Shown: one piece after another, positions 11,851-22,674 of the stretch
Layout: each line of letters begins with the position of its first letter
Numbering within the stretch: position 1 is the first letter of the stretch
Source of the DNA: Euphorbia lathyris
Taxonomy: Eukaryota; Streptophyta; Magnoliopsida; Malpighiales; Euphorbiaceae
Assembly: GCF_963576675.1 (NCBI RefSeq)
Contig: NC_088917.1
Coordinates: 78,168,610-78,232,609 of the forward strand
Direction of reading: 5' to 3'
Length of the DNA stretch: 64,000 bases
Position numbers and translations under genes: made by a program
Notes under the pieces: generated by a model
What the model saw: the letters and a program-made list of their open reading frames with translations, nothing else
The model's database searches: none
What the model was told of the DNA's origin: nothing

Positions 11851-13144
11851 CATAAATTAGTTTCTAAATTATTCAATTTCATGTTGAATAGAAAAAACCT
11901 AAACCAAACTCTCTCTTTCACCCACGGTTGGTCGTTGTAAATCTACCTCTCTTCTCACTAACCTAGCCTCTAGTACTGAAACACAAAGTTAGCAACAGTA
12001 TTGATATAAATTGAAGCTTAATAGGTGTCGTTCATTTTGTTGTTGTAGGTTGGATTCAAAGTTCACAGGAAAAAAAATTTAAAACTCGGTTTAATAATCA
12101 CTTAATCGAATATATTCTGAGAGAACTAAGATATCCAATGGTGAAACTCTGTGAATCAACGTAGATAGAGATGTAGGTGGTGGATGGAGGTATTTATATA
12201 GATTTCTGTTACCTATGAGCATTAATGATACTATATCTGATAAGTCATGCCATTAAGACTCTTTATGATTATTTATTGTTCCTTAAGTTCGTCAGTTCTG
12301 TATTTAATGTTATTAATAGCAATAACGCTTGAGCTCACTTGAGACCATTTCAGAAGAGGCGTAAAGGCGGATCCACATGGGTAGAGAATGGATGGCGGTC
12401 CTACCCATTCAACTTTGTTTGGCGCATGTCTCTTCATGGGGTACCCCCCCTCCCCCTTGCCACGTGGCGTGATATAACGATGGTGAGCCATTCTTTATTC
12501 CCAATGTTACGTTTCTGCTCCAACGGTAATTTGCGGATGTTATAATAATTGGCAGAAATTATTAATTTGCCATTGCATCAAATTTTTCTATAAACTTGCA
12601 AGCTTGATCTTCAACCGCATCCTTCTACTTTCATGTTTATGTTTTATCACTGTGGAAAAGAATTGACCATAACAATACCTCTAGTCAACCTGTAAATGTA
12701 ATTATAGAAAGAAAAAAGAACATACAGTAATACAAACTCAAGCAATAATTAATAATGCTTGTGTTCTTCTAGCTCAACTTAGGGCAGAAACAAATTAGAT
12801 CATACTATAATGTTGCATATAACAATTTACTAAAGCAATTTCTATTGTGAAAGTAATAGAAACAAATTTATGTAATGAATTTTAAATATTAAATATTACA
12901 AGTGTGGAAAGTATTAAATGAAAGAAGTTCTTTATAAAAACAAAAATTAATTACTGATGTTGAACTTAAAATTTTAAATTATATAATTTGACTTATATAA
13001 ACCTTTGCCATGTACTTAGAATCAATCTTTTGGTCGCGAAAATTGCAACCATAAAGTAAGATCTTGTCTCAAAAATTTAGCAACACAATAATTACCAACT
13101 GATGCATTTTTGTCATAAAGCATACAAATCTATCCGCAAAATTA
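11851..13144. other. gene-free AT-rich stretch
   Basis: I see no convincing gene. A more GC-rich island at about 12350-12480 has short overlapping frames on both strands with no recognisable motif. The rest is AT-rich. Confidence 0.5.
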
Positions 13145-13203
13145 TCTTAGAGACTGATTTAGAAACCGGATTTTCGGTTGCTAATTACCGTTTTTCTTGT
13201 AGT
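13145..13203. mobile_element. possible second CACTA-like end
   Basis: The segment runs AGAGACTGATTT...ACCGGATTTTCGGTTGC... and ends TTTTTCTTGTAGT. That resembles the 3' end of plant CACTA elements (the complement starts ACTACAAGAAAAA). The last base does not fit and I found no 3-bp target duplication. The same tract could be a splice acceptor, so this call is weak. Confidence 0.3.
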
Positions 13204-13476
13204 TGGTTGTAACTCGATGACTGAATCCCTCATGTCTTCCTTGGGGACCCGGTTGCCACTTTTCGAATTTTATTCACCGAGTCTTTTGCTTTTGAGGATT
13301 CGTTCAGAAGCTTGCATTTGCAAGCGTGCAAGATGACAGGATTTGGTCTCCCATCTTAATTATCTCTTTTGTGTCAAGGGACCATTGTAATTATTTCAGT
13401 GAGGGTAAAATTTGTTATTTTAAGATGTCGATTTTAGATTATAAATATGTAGTCAGTGGATTTTAAAGAATATATC

Positions 13477-13705
13477 TGTTAAATTTATGCTTTAGTAACT
13501 GCTACCTTATCCTGTATTTTTATCTGTATGATTTAGTTAGTTGCCTGAAGTGGTTATTAAATCACTGATTTGTAGGATGTAGTTATTGAACAGTTCTTCT
13601 GTAACTGTGTTTCTGCTGTATTTAAACTGAGTATCAGATCAATAATTCATATACTTTCCACAACAAATTGTGTTGTTAAAAAATCATCTCATTCATTTTC
13701 CAACA
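13477..13705 (+). repeat. 5' LTR of copia C
   Basis: It starts TGTTAAATTT and ends TTTTCCAACA, and matches 19293-19521 at 227 of 229 positions by eye. A primer-site-like AGGTATCAGAGC follows at 13708-13719, with one mismatch to the usual TGGTATCAGAGC. Confidence 0.92.
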
Positions 13706-13773
13706 AAAGGTATCAGAGCTCTCTTCTTGAGGGACTTGTGAATTTATTATTATTTCTTTTTCTCTTCTTCTTT

Positions 13774-15298
13774 ATGGATTTGTCACAAACTCCATTTACT
13801 GCATTAGCACCACCTGTTTTCAATGGTGAAGGTTATCATATTTGGGCAGCAAGGATGGAAGCACATCTGGAGGCTAATGATCTCTGGGAAGCTGTTGAAG
13901 AGGACTACGAAGTTCCTCCATTGTCCGAGAATCCAACTATGGCGCAGATAAAAAATCACAAGGAGAAGAAATCAAGAAAGTCGAAGGCCAGGGCTACGTT
14001 ATTTGCTGCAGTCTCATCTGATATCTTTATCAGAATCATGACAATGAAATCAGCTTTTGAAGTCTGAAATTTCTTGAAGAAGGAATTTGAAGGAGATGAG
14101 AAGATCAAAGGAATGAAGGCTCTTAATTTAATAAGAGAATTTGAATTTCAAAAGATGAAGGATTCAGAAACTGTCAAAGAGTATTCAGACAAATTGCTTA
14201 GCATTGCTAACAAAGTAAGATTACTCGGTACTGAATTTCCTGATTCTAGATTAGTTCAAAAGATTCTTGTTACTGTTCCTGAAAGGTTTGAAGCAACCAT
14301 TTCTTCTCTGGAAAACACTAAGGATCTGTCAAAAATTAGTGTGGCAGAGTTGTTGAACGCTTTGCAGGCACAAGAGCAAAGGAGACTTTTGAGGTCTCAG
14401 AATTTTGTTGAAGGTGCATTATTTGCAAAGGCTCAATCTAGCCACGGAGAAAAAGGGATGAAGTACAAGAAGAATAAATGTGACTTTCCTCCTTGTCATC
14501 ATTGTGGGAAGAAAGGTCATCCACCTTTTAAATGTTGGAGAAGACCAGATCAACAATGTGAGAAGTGCCAAAAGATGGGACATCATCAAAAGATTTGCAA
14601 AAGCAACACTCAACAAAATTCAGAAACCCATGAGAAAAATGTTGCTCAAGTTGCTGATCACGAAGAAGATGAAGATGAGTATCTTTTTGTGGCTTCATGT
14701 TTCGCTCCTGGAAATTCAAGTGATAATTGGCTTGTAGATAGCGGATGTACGAACCATATGACTTATGATCGTGCTTTGTTCAAAGAGCTAGATACATCAG
14801 CAGTTTCCAAAGTTAAAATTGGAAATGGAGAGTACATTCCAGTGAAGGGAAAAGGTGCAGTGGCTATTAAGAGCACTTCAGGTACAAAAATAATCAAAGA
14901 TGTATTATTTGTGCCTAACATAAATCAAAATTTGTTAAGTGTTGGCCAACTTCTTGAGAAGGGTTTCAAAGTTCTATTTGAAACAAATCACTGCATTATA
15001 AAGGATTCAGCAGACAAAGATGTCTTCAAAGTGAAGATGAAAGGCAAGATCTTTGCATTGAATCCATTGAAGGAGGAGCAAAAAGTGTTTACTAAAACAC
15101 AAATTAATTCAAAAGTCTGTGAAAAGATGATCTCATCAGGTTTGAGTTCAAAAAATTTGAAAGAGGCCTTGATTCAGCAGAAGGAAATTCAAGAGGAGGC
15201 TGAGGAGAAAAATCCTAATGGTACTACTGCCTTTGCAGCCTTTGCTTTAGCTGAAGAAGAAAATGCCAGGAATAAAAAAGAAGATGAAGAAGGGGACC
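13774..15298 (+). pseudogene. gag: copia C gag-protease
   Basis: The start chosen is the ATG at 13774 (MDLSQTPFTAL). The frame is open to the D insertion except for one TGA at 14065-14067, at a position where related gags have tryptophan (TGG to TGA). Features in order: gag N-domain (FNGEGYHIWAARMEAHLE), UBN2 domain with LIREFEFQKMKDSETVKEY, two knuckles CHHCGKKGHPPFKC and CEKCQKMGHHQKIC, protease DNWLVDSGCTNHMT, then QNLLSVGQLLEKG. A lysine- and glutamate-rich tail ends with EDEEGD at the D junction. No GAG-pre-integrase or integrase follows, so this is a short gag-protease polyprotein. Confidence 0.87.
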
Positions 15299-16090
15299 TG
15301 ATGTAGATTAAAATCGACTGGAGGTTTTAATCGTAAACCAACAAAGATTACAAACTTCTCAAGCTTAACTTGAAGGTTGAATAAACCCAAAAGGAATGAA
15401 TCCTTGCTCTAATGGAGGCTTCAAAATATAATATTCATTAAAAGTTAACCAACATTACAAAAGATGGAGAATATATACTCCCCTTAATTTAAAGATAAAG
15501 ACTAAAAGACCACCCCTAGGGTTACCAACAACTAAGGAGCCCTAGGGGTAAAATAGGAAATACATAAGGATAGATATTAGGGTAAATAAGTTCAATGGCA
15601 ATATGGTAAATAGTTTAATGGCAAAACAGTAAATAAGAGGTGGCAGATATTGTCCTTAACAATAAGAACTTGGGGAGGAAGTATTCCCCAACCCAGGTAC
15701 GCCCCGCGTGGCCTCCCTCACGCCCCACGTGGATGTGTCCCTAGACTTGGTGGTTCTTGTTAGGTACTCTTACGCCCCGCGTCTTGAGACATACGCCCCG
15801 CGTCTTGGGACATACGCCCCGCGTCTTGAGACATACGCCCCACGTACTTGACCTCCTGATCTGAACTCTCATCGGAGGCTGGTTCCACGGCCCGCGTCTC
15901 GCCATACACGCCCCACGTGTATGACCTCTTGGGTTGTTCCCCCGACTTCGAGTCCTTCACGCCTCGCGTCCCAATGGACACGCTCCGCGTGCTCTGTTCT
16001 CCGCCCTTTCCTTCATCCCCCTCGGTTCGCTTTCCACGGGTCCCATCCTTCAACTCCGGTTCACCCTTTAGGGACCAGATGTCCTCATTA
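15299..16090 (-). repeat. 3' LTR of gypsy D
   Basis: A copy of 18316-19065 with two extra 21-bp units (GACATACGCCCCGCGTCTTG type) near 15785-15840. Many differences between the LTRs turn CCGCGT into CCACGT, as expected from CpG decay. The terminal dinucleotide at 16089-16090 (TA on the plus strand) has mutated from CA. The purine tract AAAGAAGGAGAGTA upstream (minus strand) is the likely polypurine tract. Confidence 0.9.
15705..15990 (-). promoter_or_regulatory. CGCG-word cluster in gypsy D LTR
   Basis: About ten copies of ACGCCCCGCGT and close variants lie here, spaced 20-50 bp apart. In transcription they are upstream of the TATA-like GAGTATATAT at 15471-15480. Each contains CCGCGT, which fits the CGCG box (VCGCGB) bound by plant CAMTA factors. 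The binding is inference. Confidence 0.55.
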
Positions 16091-18264
16091 TACTCTCCTT
16101 CTTTAGAGGAGTTGGACCCCAACTCAATGATAGCACAAGGATGACTCACCCCCAAGGTTGATGCTCCGCTCTCCCCACTAGCAATACTCGTCTCTTGGGT
16201 CGGCTTACCCACACCTAACAATCCGACGGGCTGCTCAACGCGGGTATCTTCTAGCGGCGTCGGTTCTCGGCTAGTATACGCAATCAATGCCGCTTTCTTT
16301 TCTCCCTTAGTAGGACCCGTCAACGATATGAGAATATACTTGGCCCCATCTTTGAAGACGGTGTACATGTTGTCCCGTCCGGCATGTGAGGCGTCACGGT
16401 CGAATTGCCAAGGCCTCCCAAGAACCAAGTGATACACATCCATATCAGCCACATCACACATAACCTCATCTTGGTAGGCCCCAATAGAGATAGGAACCTT
16501 GCACCGGTGGGTGACATTAAGCTTCTCCCCCTCTTTGATCCAGCCCACTCGGTATGGCTTCGGGTGTGCCTCGGGCACTAAGCCAAATTTGCTCAAAGCG
16601 GCTTTGCTAAGGATGTTCTCTTGGCTTCCACCATCAACAATCAATTCACATTTCAACCCGTGGATTAGACCTCTAGTTCTAAACAATTGGTGCCTCGGGT
16701 CATGCTCTTGTTCAACCGACATCAATACCCTCTTCACTACATGGACCTTCCGCTCATCCCCGGATGATCCACTATCAATGGGCTCACAATACAACTCATC
16801 ATTACCTCCATAATCACCATCATCACATCGCTCAACCATATTAGCGCTCCTCCTCCTTGGACACTCATTCGAACGATGGCCCGGTTCGTTGCATCAGAAA
16901 CACTTAAACGGAGCCAGTTTTGTGTACGGGTTGTTGCCCTTAGGAAGGGCGGCTGTCCTAAAGGGTCGCACATCTCCGCTAGGTGATTTCCCCCCACTCA
17001 AGATCTTGGTTCCACTTGAACTAGCACCACATTTATCCTTGCCCACCTCTTTGGACTCTTCCCCCTCTTTACAAACTTCCTCAATTCTCGGCCTCCAGTA
17101 TCCGTCACGTGCCCTAACATTCAATTGAGACTCGGCCTTCAAAGCTAGGTTCCTTGCATCTTGAATCCGGATTACCATTTGTGTCCCAATTCTGTCTTGA
17201 ATATTATATCGTAGCCCCTCTAGATACCTTGAAGTCTTTTAGCTTTCGGTTTCCGACAAGTTAGCCCTTGCCGAAAGCCTTAAGAACTCAGAAGTATACT
17301 CGTGCACACTCCTCGGTCCTTGCGAGCAATTCCGGTAGGAGCTGTAAATATACTGCTCGTAGTCGGGTGGTAAAAACTGCTCTCTCATCATCGATTTCAT
17401 CCTCCTCCAAGACCTAATCGGTTCCCTTCCTCCTCTTCTCCGCTCTTCCTTCACATTATCCCACCATACCGAGGCTCCCCGAACTCTCCTATCTTCCGGT
17501 ATCCCCGCATAGTCGAAGAACCTCTCCACCTCAAGCAACCAATCAAGGAACCCCTCAATGTCAAGTTCCCCTCCAAATGAAGGTAGATCAACCTTGAGTT
17601 TGAAAGCATCATCCCTATCATAGTGTCCCCCATAACCCACTCTCCCATTCATTCTATCTCTATATCCGCCCCTATCAATATCATGACCCCCATACGGATC
17701 ATTCATTCCATAATTTCCCCTTCCATGACCACCTACATCATCATCATTCAAAATATCCAAATTCCCGGCACGCACATGCACGGGACCAACAACTTCATGC
17801 ATATTCATATTATTCACATGCCTAACATTCCCAATACCGACATCATGCTTAATACCCATGTTTCTACCAATCCTATTCAAGTCGAAATCATCAAATAGGT
17901 CGTCGTCACTATCACTATCAGCATTTCTAATAACCATGGCGTTAGGATGCCTTACCTCATGAACCCGAGGGTCCACTCATTGTGGTGCTTGGTTTCTCAA
18001 AGGAGGTGGCGTCGGGTGTCTATCCGGTGGAGGCCGGATAGCCTCTTCATTTTTCCGGTGAAGGTCTCTGGTGGGTTGAGTGTGGGTATTCCGAAACTCA
18101 AGAACAAGTCTCTCCATAGCAAGTTGCATTTCTCTTCTACCCGTTTCTTGCTTCTCTTCAAACTCCATCATCTTGTCATTCATTGCCTTCATACTTGCTT
18201 CTAAGGCTTCAAACCTTTGATCATTGGTTCCAATGGCTTCGGTGGTGATACGTGGCTGAACCAT
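15760..18264 (-). pseudogene. gag: gypsy D gag-protease polyprotein
   Basis: One frame runs from the ATG at 18264 (MVQPRITTEA) into the 3' LTR, with three stops and no frameshift: TGA 17977-17979, TAA 17239-17241, TGA 16894-16896. At the last two, gypsy G has glutamine and arginine, consistent with CAA to TAA and CGA to TGA. Features: coiled-coil N-terminus, DDD-rich linker, retrotransposon gag domain (FKLKVDLPSFGGELDIEGFLDW), knuckle region with one cysteine context next to the last stop, then protease with VDGGSQENIL. The G counterpart is [10 protein letters not shown], so the second catalytic-loop residue is changed. The frame then goes directly to the polypurine tract, with no RT or integrase. 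Confidence 0.88.
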
Positions 18265-18300
18265 TTCCGAGAAAAAGTCTCCGGTCAAGGAAAACGACTC

Positions 18301-18313
18301 GGCTCTGATACCA
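18301..18313 (-). promoter_or_regulatory. primer-binding site of gypsy D
   Basis: On the minus strand TGGTATCAGAGCC lies two bases after the LTR. It is complementary to initiator methionine tRNA and identical to the site in gypsy G. Confidence 0.9.
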
Positions 18314-18315
18314 AA

Positions 18316-19065
18316 TGATGTAGATTAAAATCGACTGGAGGTTTTAATCGTAAACCAATAAAGATTACAAACTTCTCAAGCTTAACTTGAAGGTTGAATA
18401 AACCCAAAAGGAATGAATCCTTGCTCCAATGGAGGCTTCAAAATATAATATTCATCAAAAGTTAACCAACATTACAAAAGATGGAGAATATATACTCCCC
18501 TTAATTTAAAGATAAAGACTAAAAGACGACCCCTAGGGTTACCAACAACTAAGGAGCCCTAAGGGTAAAATAGGAAATACATAAGGATATATATTAGGGT
18601 AAATAAGTTCAATGGCAACATGGTAAATAGTTTAATGGAAAAACAGTAAATAAGAGGTGGCAGATATTGTCCTTAACAATAAGAACTTGGGGAGGAAGTA
18701 TTCTCCAACCCAGGTACGCCCCGCGTGGCCTCGCTCATGCCCCGCGTGGATGTGTCCCTGGACTTGGTGGTTCTTGTTGGGTACTCTTACGCCCCGCGTC
18801 TTGAGACATACGCCCCGCGTACTTGACCTCCTGATCTGAACTCTCATCGGAGGCTGGTTCCACGCCCCGCGTCTCGCCATACACGCCCCGCGTGTATGAC
18901 CTCTTGGGTTATTCCCCCGACTTCGAGTCCTTCACGCCTCGCGTCCCAATGGACACGCTCCGCGTGCTCTGTTCTCCGCCCTTTCCTTCATCCCCCTCGG
19001 TTCGCTTTCCACGGGTCCCATCCTTCAACTCCGGTTCATCCTTTAGGGACCGGATGTCCTCATCA
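18316..19065 (-). repeat. 5' LTR of gypsy D
   Basis: The LTR has intact TGATGAGGAC and TACATCA ends on the minus strand. A cluster of ACGCGGGGCGT-type words (about eight) sits at about 18715-18965, upstream in transcription of an AT-rich TATA-like tract near 18488-18496. Confidence 0.9.
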
Positions 19066-19252
19066 TCTTGACAATTTTAATGGTTTCTCTGAAACTCAAA
19101 CTCAATTTGGTGTTTATGATGAGATTGATGAACATGAGGAGAAAATACTTGAGTCATTTTTGTCTAAAGACACATGTCCACAGCGCACACTTGCAGACCT
19201 CATTATTGAAAAAAAACAAACAGGACACAAATGTTTCTTCAAAGTTCCTTAG
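19066..19252 (+). pseudogene. copia C polyprotein C-terminal tail beyond D
   Basis: An acidic frame (NFNGFSETQTQFGVYDEIDE...) runs to a TAG at 19250-19252. Taking out D plus 5 bp would put it in frame with the upstream gag-protease; taking out D alone would not. I infer that it is the end of the same polyprotein. I do not recognise the domain. Confidence 0.55.
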
Positions 19253-19292
19253 AGAAAAGCTTAGAGTTTGCAGTAACCAAAGCAATGAGGAG

Positions 19293-19521
19293 TGTTAAAT
19301 TTATGCTTTAGTAACTGCTACCTTATCCTGTATTTTTATCTGTATGATTTAGTCAGTTGCCTGAAGTGGTTATTAAATCACTGATTTGTAGGATGTAGTT
19401 ATTGAACAGTTCTTCTGTAACTGTGTTTCTGCTGTATTTAAACTGAGTATCAGATCAATAATTAATATACTTTCCACAACAAATTGTGTTGTTAAAAAAT
19501 CATCTCATTCATTTTCCAACA
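19293..19521 (+). repeat. 3' LTR of copia C
   Basis: This 229-bp copy is preceded by a purine-rich tract (GCAATGAGGAG) and followed by the ATATC target duplication. Confidence 0.92.
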
Positions 19522-19682
19522 ATATCTATTGCAGATCCTCATTGAGGTTTCAATATCTCGAAGAACACATTTCTTCTGTATCCCTAGCTAATCTTTGTGA
19601 TTTCCTTCGAGTTTAGCTTGAAAATTATTTATTTTTATTCGTTTAAGGTCAAAACCTTCACATCTTTCTTTTTCTCAATTCA

Positions 19683-19860
19683 GGCTCATCCCACCATTTG
19701 TTTTTAATTCCACAAATTAATGAGATTGTCAGGACTCGAACCCTCGACAATTTGATACAAGAGATTCTGATACCATATTATATAACCAATTGAACTAAAA
19801 ACTCTAATCAAAAGTCAAGACCAAATTATAGATCTTGTATTAATCTCTGACGGATAGTTC
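19683..19860 (-). mobile_element. tRNA-derived SINE-like element
   Basis: On the minus strand there is an A-box-like TAGTTCAATTGG (19786-19797) and a B-box-like GGTTCGAGTCC (19732-19742), about 43 bp apart. That is the arrangement of an internal Pol III promoter. The tail (ATTTGTGGAATTAAAAAC) is shared with a second degraded copy near 20164-20230. No tRNA cloverleaf can be formed, so this is not a tRNA gene. Confidence 0.5.
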
Positions 19861-20163
19861 TTTTGGAAGATCTAATTCTATATTTTTCTAGTGTTAAGAT
19901 ATATATTGGCTAAATTTCGGAGAAAGACTCTTCAACAGCCAAATCAGTTATAATTTTAGAAAAGGCAAGAAGTAATATTTTGTGATGTGTAAAGAGATAT
20001 CATTTAAATAACTAAGAACGCTTTATATAATGTCATGAAACAGAATGAACTAAAAGTTTAAACTGATATTTAAATTATAGATTTTATATTAATATCTGAC
20101 ACATCCGACACGCAAATGTCCTCTAAAATTATAGCGTGTACAACACAAATCCATCTCACCATA

Positions 20164-20235
20164 TGTTTTTAATTCCACAAATTCACCAGCTTACCAGATT
20201 CGAACTCTCGATCATCTAAAAGATTTTGATAAAAG
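20164..20235 (-). repeat. degraded SINE fragment
   Basis: The segment repeats the tail and B-box area of the 19683-19860 element (CCATATGTTTTTAATTCCAC, then TTCGAACTCTCGA). The A-box part is not adjacent; a similar piece lies separately near 20040-20100. The remaining DNA from 19861 to 20640 is AT-rich and shows nothing else. Confidence 0.35.
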
Positions 20236-20829
20236 TCGAATAAAATATCTGATTTAACAAAAGAATATCTGATTCTGCTGGATCTTAATTTTTCACATCG
20301 TTATCAATACATATGCATTACTTGGAAAATGCAGGTTTTGAATTTTTTTTTTTTTGTTTTAGAAAAGGTTTTGTATTAATTTTCAGAACGATTATAGAAT
20401 TTTAATTTATAACACGTTTCCATAGCTATTATTTTAATCTACATGAGTTTCAAATTGTTTTTTCTTTGTGATTATTAATAATCACGATAACAATTTTTTT
20501 TTAAAGAATGACTGAATTTAAAATCTCCAAAAACAACATACCTTTATTTGCAAATTTTTTAAACCACGTCGACTGTTTTTACAAATCAACCAAATTATAA
20601 AATTTATTTATTTTTTTACCCTCTAAAAATTATTAGGGTAGAATTAACAAGGGCCAATACTAAGATCTAACCAAATAGGTCCATTAACATATTTGACACA
20701 CTTCCTTTCATTTTACCAAATTAGAAACGTTCATTCATTCTGGACAAAAATCTCCTTTTCATTTCTTTCAAATTCTTACAACAAAATTCAATAATTCAAC
20801 CTAAGATCTAAGCATATTCATACATTATT

Positions 20830-20864
20830 GTCGCATTTGTGACAAATTTCGTCACAAATGCGAC
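20830..20864. repeat. 14-bp perfect inverted repeat
   Basis: GTCGCATTTGTGAC, a 7-base loop, then GTCACAAATGCGAC. It can form a strong hairpin inside the MULE. Role unknown. Confidence 0.6.
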
Positions 20865-21135
20865 AGGAAATGACAGGTTCAACGAGAAAATATTCAACTA
20901 ACCAACTACGTACTTGAATAATGTGTATGTAAAATGAAGAACGAAACAGATGGAGAAGGGAAATCAGGAATGGAGATAGTAAATCATCCGATTGATCTTC
21001 TCTGCGTGCTTTCATTCATGTACATTTTAATAATTCTAAGATAATTTTTGAGTTTTTTGCTCTAATTCCGAATATTTTTTCAATCCTATAAGAAACCTGA
21101 TGGACAAGGTGTTGTGGTGTTACTTTGGTGGCGGT

Positions 21136-21274
21136 TATTAGATATGTATATATTTTATTTTGATGTATTTACTCTAACATTATTATAGGCACAATCATAG
21201 GCCTTTACAGTTGTATTTTTGTGTATAAATACACACTTTCATATCAAATAGAACTCAATCATTCAACTCTATCA
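21136..21274 (+). repeat. 5' LTR of copia E with TATA box
   Basis: The 139-bp LTR has TATAAATA at 21224-21231 and ends CTCTATCA. TGGTATCAGGCC follows at once (21275-21286). That is the initiator-tRNA primer site with a short mismatch at its end. Confidence 0.92.
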
Positions 21275-21405
21275 TGGTATCAGGCCCCTAAAAATTCTCT
21301 CCCTCAAATCCCTCTCTTTCACGATCCTACTCTTCTCTCTTTCTGTTTCCTCAATTTACTCGACCTAATTTATCTTATCTCCTCTTCCCCTCTCATCTTT
21401 CCACC

Positions 21406-22164
21406 ATGCCCGCCGACAATACAGCCGCCGCCGGCACCAGCACTGCCATCCCTACCCATCCAGCCCTCCATGTTAACAATATCACCTCTTTCATTCGCGA
21501 CCCCCTTGAATCCGGCAAGGGCCTCTATACCACATGGGCTGAAATTTTCAAGACACATGCTCGAGCCTTTCTCGTCTTAGATCATATCATTGCCTCTTCC
21601 GATGACAAATTCGAGAACTCCTCCTCCGTGATGAAATCCAAAAACCCTAGTTTATGGTCCCGTATTGATGCAATTGTTTTGCAATGGATATATGGCACAA
21701 TCTCATCCGAACTTCTTAACAGTATCATTGCCCCAAACCTTACCGCCGTTGCTGCCTGGACTAAACTGGAAGGACAATTCTCCGATAATAAAAACTCTAA
21801 GGCTTTATACCTCCAACAAGAACTTGCTACTGCAAAGCTGGAAAATTTTAATGATGTATCCTTCTATTGCCAACACTTGAAATCCATCTCAGATCAATTG
21901 AGCAACGTTGGTGCTCCGGTTTCAAACGATCAATTGGTTCTTCAATTACTCTCCGGCCTCACGGACGCTTATGAAACACTCGGCACACAAATCCGGCATG
22001 GAGATCACCTACCGGAATTTCACAAGGCACGATCAATGTTGGTATTGGAAGAATATGCCCGAGGTCGTAAAACCGTCGCTGCCGCCACCACTGATTCCGC
22101 CGTATTAACCGTGACAAATAATTCCCTGCCGGCTTCATTCCCTCCATCATTCTCGGGTCAGTAG
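21406..22164 (+). CDS. gag: copia E gag N-terminal part
   Basis: The ATG at 21406 is in a good context (ACCATGCC). The frame encodes 252 residues: an alanine- and threonine-rich start, then a copia gag domain (GLYTTWAEIFKTHARAFLVLDHI, SLWSRIDAIVLQWIYGTIS) and the UBN2 part with LLSGLTDAYETLGTQI. It ends at TAG 22162-22164, beyond which the same frame continues with the glycine-rich C-terminus. The stop follows a glutamine codon and looks like a mutation, so the protein is truncated before the usual knuckle region. Codon use is more GC-rich than its surroundings. Confidence 0.8.
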   Translation: MPADNTAAAGTSTAIPTHPALHVNNITSFIRDPLESGKGLYTTWAEIFKTHARAFLVLDHIIASSDDKFENSSSVMKSKNPSLWSRIDAIVLQWIYGTISSELLNSIIAPNLTAVAAWTKLEGQFSDNKNSKALYLQQELATAKLENFNDVSFYCQHLKSISDQLSNVGAPVSNDQLVLQLLSGLTDAYETLGTQIRHGDHLPEFHKARSMLVLEEYARGRKTVAAATTDSAVLTVTNNSLPASFPPSFSGQ

Positions 22165-22616
22165 CTGCATTCAAACAGGCCCCACTTTGTGCACCGCGGT
22201 GGTAGAAACGGTGGAGGTCGTCGATCACGGGGCGGCAGAGGCGGGGGAGGTTGGTGGTCCGACGGCTACGGGAGGTGGAGTCCGAAAGGACAACAGCAGC
22301 AGCCAAGCGGTGGGTGGGGGTACTCCTCTTGGGCTTCACCGCCACCATGGGCTTATAGTCGATGCCCCTACCCCACCTGGCCCATGTACACAAATCAGGC
22401 CCGTGGTCCCATACAGGCCCGTAGCCACATACAGCCACCAGCAGCCTCCCTCATGTAGCCGGGCCTTCTTGGAGCGTGACCTCAGGCCCATGTGGTCCAA
22501 GCATACACACCGACAAATATTGAAGCCGCAATGCACACTCTGGTTATCACACCACCTGCATATCCATGGCTTATGGACACTGACGCAACATCCCACATGA
22601 CAGGGGATGGAGGTAA
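22165..22616 (+). pseudogene. copia E gag C-terminus and protease remnant
   Basis: In the same frame as gag: a glycine/arginine-rich stretch (RGGRNGGGRRSRGG), a proline/tryptophan-rich linker, stops near 22456 and 22477, then PWLMDTDATSHMTGD. The protease loop is normally DTGATSHM, so the catalytic-loop glycine is replaced by aspartate (GGC to GAC type change). Confidence 0.75.
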
Positions 22617-22674
22617 ATAAGAGCTTTAATAATAGTATTATTGTCGGTAATGGTCATTGTATTCCTATCGTGGG

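Larger units (their letters stand above)
15299..19065 (-). mobile_element. gypsy D: gag-protease-only chromovirus-like element
   Basis: LTRs at 15299-16090 (792 bp) and 18316-19065 (750 bp) differ by about 20 substitutions and a 42-bp repeat expansion. LTR ends (TGATGAGGAC...TACATCA), primer site and leader match gypsy G at 38727-45154, but the 2.2-kb interior has only gag and protease. RT, RNase H and integrase are absent, so D needs a G-type helper. The expected 5-bp target duplication is missing (GGACC on the left, TCTTG on the right). Confidence 0.9.
13477..19521 (+). mobile_element. copia C: gag-protease-only element carrying gypsy D
   Basis: Two 229-bp LTRs (13477-13705 and 19293-19521) differ at two sites. 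Target duplication ATATC is exact (13472-13476 and 19522-19526). Without D the internal region is only about 1.8 kb and encodes gag, two zinc knuckles, protease and an acidic tail, with no integrase, RT or RNase H. It is therefore a non-autonomous element of the type called TR-GAG in plants and depends on enzymes supplied by another copia. D lies inside in antisense orientation, so its polyadenylation signals would not stop C's transcript. Confidence 0.9.

Noticed and set aside
12273..12545. Overlapping frames on both strands of a GC-richer island
   Set aside because: No recognisable motif, neither strand favoured, and short.
13192..13340. Possible host exon after an acceptor-like TTTTTCTTGTAG
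   Set aside because: The same tract resembles a CACTA end, and the frame following is short and unrecognised. Evidence is not enough for a gene.
15294..19070. Target duplication for gypsy D
   Set aside because: GGACC and TCTTG share no position, and shifting the borders by a few bases did not produce a match.
22187..22600. Frames on both strands across the glycine-rich gag end of copia E
   Set aside because: Only the frame in phase with gag continues into the protease motif; the others are composition effects.
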